From Tenodera sinensis (lineage: Eukaryota > Arthropoda > Insecta > Mantodea > Mantidae), in NCBI GenBank assembly GCA_030765045.1, contig CM060964.1:278473888-278537887 (forward strand): a stretch of 64,000 nt of DNA. The letters run 5' to 3'. The notes below the pieces were generated by a model, which was not told the origin of the DNA, searched no databases, and saw only the letters and a program-made list of their open reading frames with translations. Both the position numbers and the translations under genes were made by a program. This document shows, piece after piece, positions 63,710 through 64,000 of this stretch. The first letter of the stretch is position 1; each line of letters starts with the position of its first letter.

Positions 63710-64000
63710 CAATGTTGAAATCAGCTGTTAGTAAGTTTTGACAACTTCCGAGATGATTTTGCAGCCTTTGATGATTGTAATTCCTTTCTTATTTCCTTGG
63801 TCCGGAAAACGACACTTCATGTAATGCAGAATTAATTTGGGGACAAGATCCAGTAAATGTTCCTCACAACACCCAATTCCAGAAGCAACACGAATTTGGT
63901 TAACGCTGTCACAACAATCGAAAAATATATCGCCGCACAACTTACTTTCATTTGAAATTTTCTCTGTTAAAACCCTCTCTATTTGCGAAAGAATGCCATA
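63710..64000 (-). CDS. Possible host-gene exon, with one frameshift, running off the window
   Basis: The minus strand is open from the window edge (YGILSQIERVLTEKISNESK, CCEEHLLDLVPKLILHYMKC) to about 63790. The reading then continues in another frame (ERNYNHQRLQNHLGSCQNLL, TADFNI) to a consensus donor, ACATTG|GTGAGTA, at 63710/63709. The switch near AAATAAGAAAGG suggests a one-base indel, either a sequence error or a real lesion; without it the frame stops at 63728-63730. It may be an upstream exon of the gene containing exons a-c; at least one exon between would be missing, since this one ends in phase 1 and exon a starts in phase 0. Confidence 0.45.

Overview
This 64 kb window is eukaryotic and almost certainly arthropod, probably insect. 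The evidence is Jockey-, R1/LOA- and I-type non-LTR retrotransposons, Gypsy-like LTR elements, a tRNA-derived SINE, TA-flanked DNA transposon remnants, many microsatellites, and intron-bearing coding pieces with GT-AG splice sites. The species cannot be named from the sequence. Most of the window is transposable-element sequence, and most elements are broken by frameshifts, stops or deletions.

Layout. 1-5270: a minus-strand Jockey-type element with most of its endonuclease deleted and a TA-flanked MITE in its reverse transcriptase. 5270-15270: five plus-strand Jockey-related elements lie head to tail. They are a 5'-truncated copy inserted 12 bp upstream of a tRNA-Ser(GCT) gene, a near-complete copy, an ORF1-only element, a short 3' fragment, and another truncated copy. 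They share a 3' stem-loop with compensating base changes, and three of the four outer junctions repeat the octamer GTGGATGT directly after the poly(A); the fourth has its last seven bases. 15418-15735: a large purine-rich microsatellite. 17520-22463: a deleted LTR element (B) with a CTTG duplication. 23000-27165: an I-type LINE with endonuclease, RT and RNase H. 27318-28029: a Tigger/pogo-like remnant. 30742-36120: a palindrome and two decayed minus-strand LINEs. 39425-41400: an LTR-like segment, a decayed coding region and a complete SINE. 42516-47225: an R1/LOA-type LINE with an intact ORF2, inserted in an AC/ACGC microsatellite inside an unclassified repeat. 49785-51935: a decayed DDE transposase and more copies of that repeat. 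52530-54860: an R1-type pseudogene. 55089-63253: a full-length Gypsy-like LTR element (A) with a GTTG duplication, nested in a SINE.

Four minus-strand stretches (63710-64000, 47473-47659, 37735-37980, 29782-30031) look like exons of a host gene encoding a leucine-rich, probably all-helical protein that I cannot identify. Three of them join in phase (1-1, 1-1). If this is right, much of the window is intron filled with mobile DNA.

The most unusual part is the 5-15 kb array. An RT-encoding family and a Gag-only element carry the same roughly 290-bp 3' tail and are stacked at one short target motif. The division of labour recalls TART and HeT-A of Drosophila telomeres, but the site here is internal, has flanking duplications and lies beside a tRNA gene. 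All family assignments come from motifs read by eye; no database search was possible.
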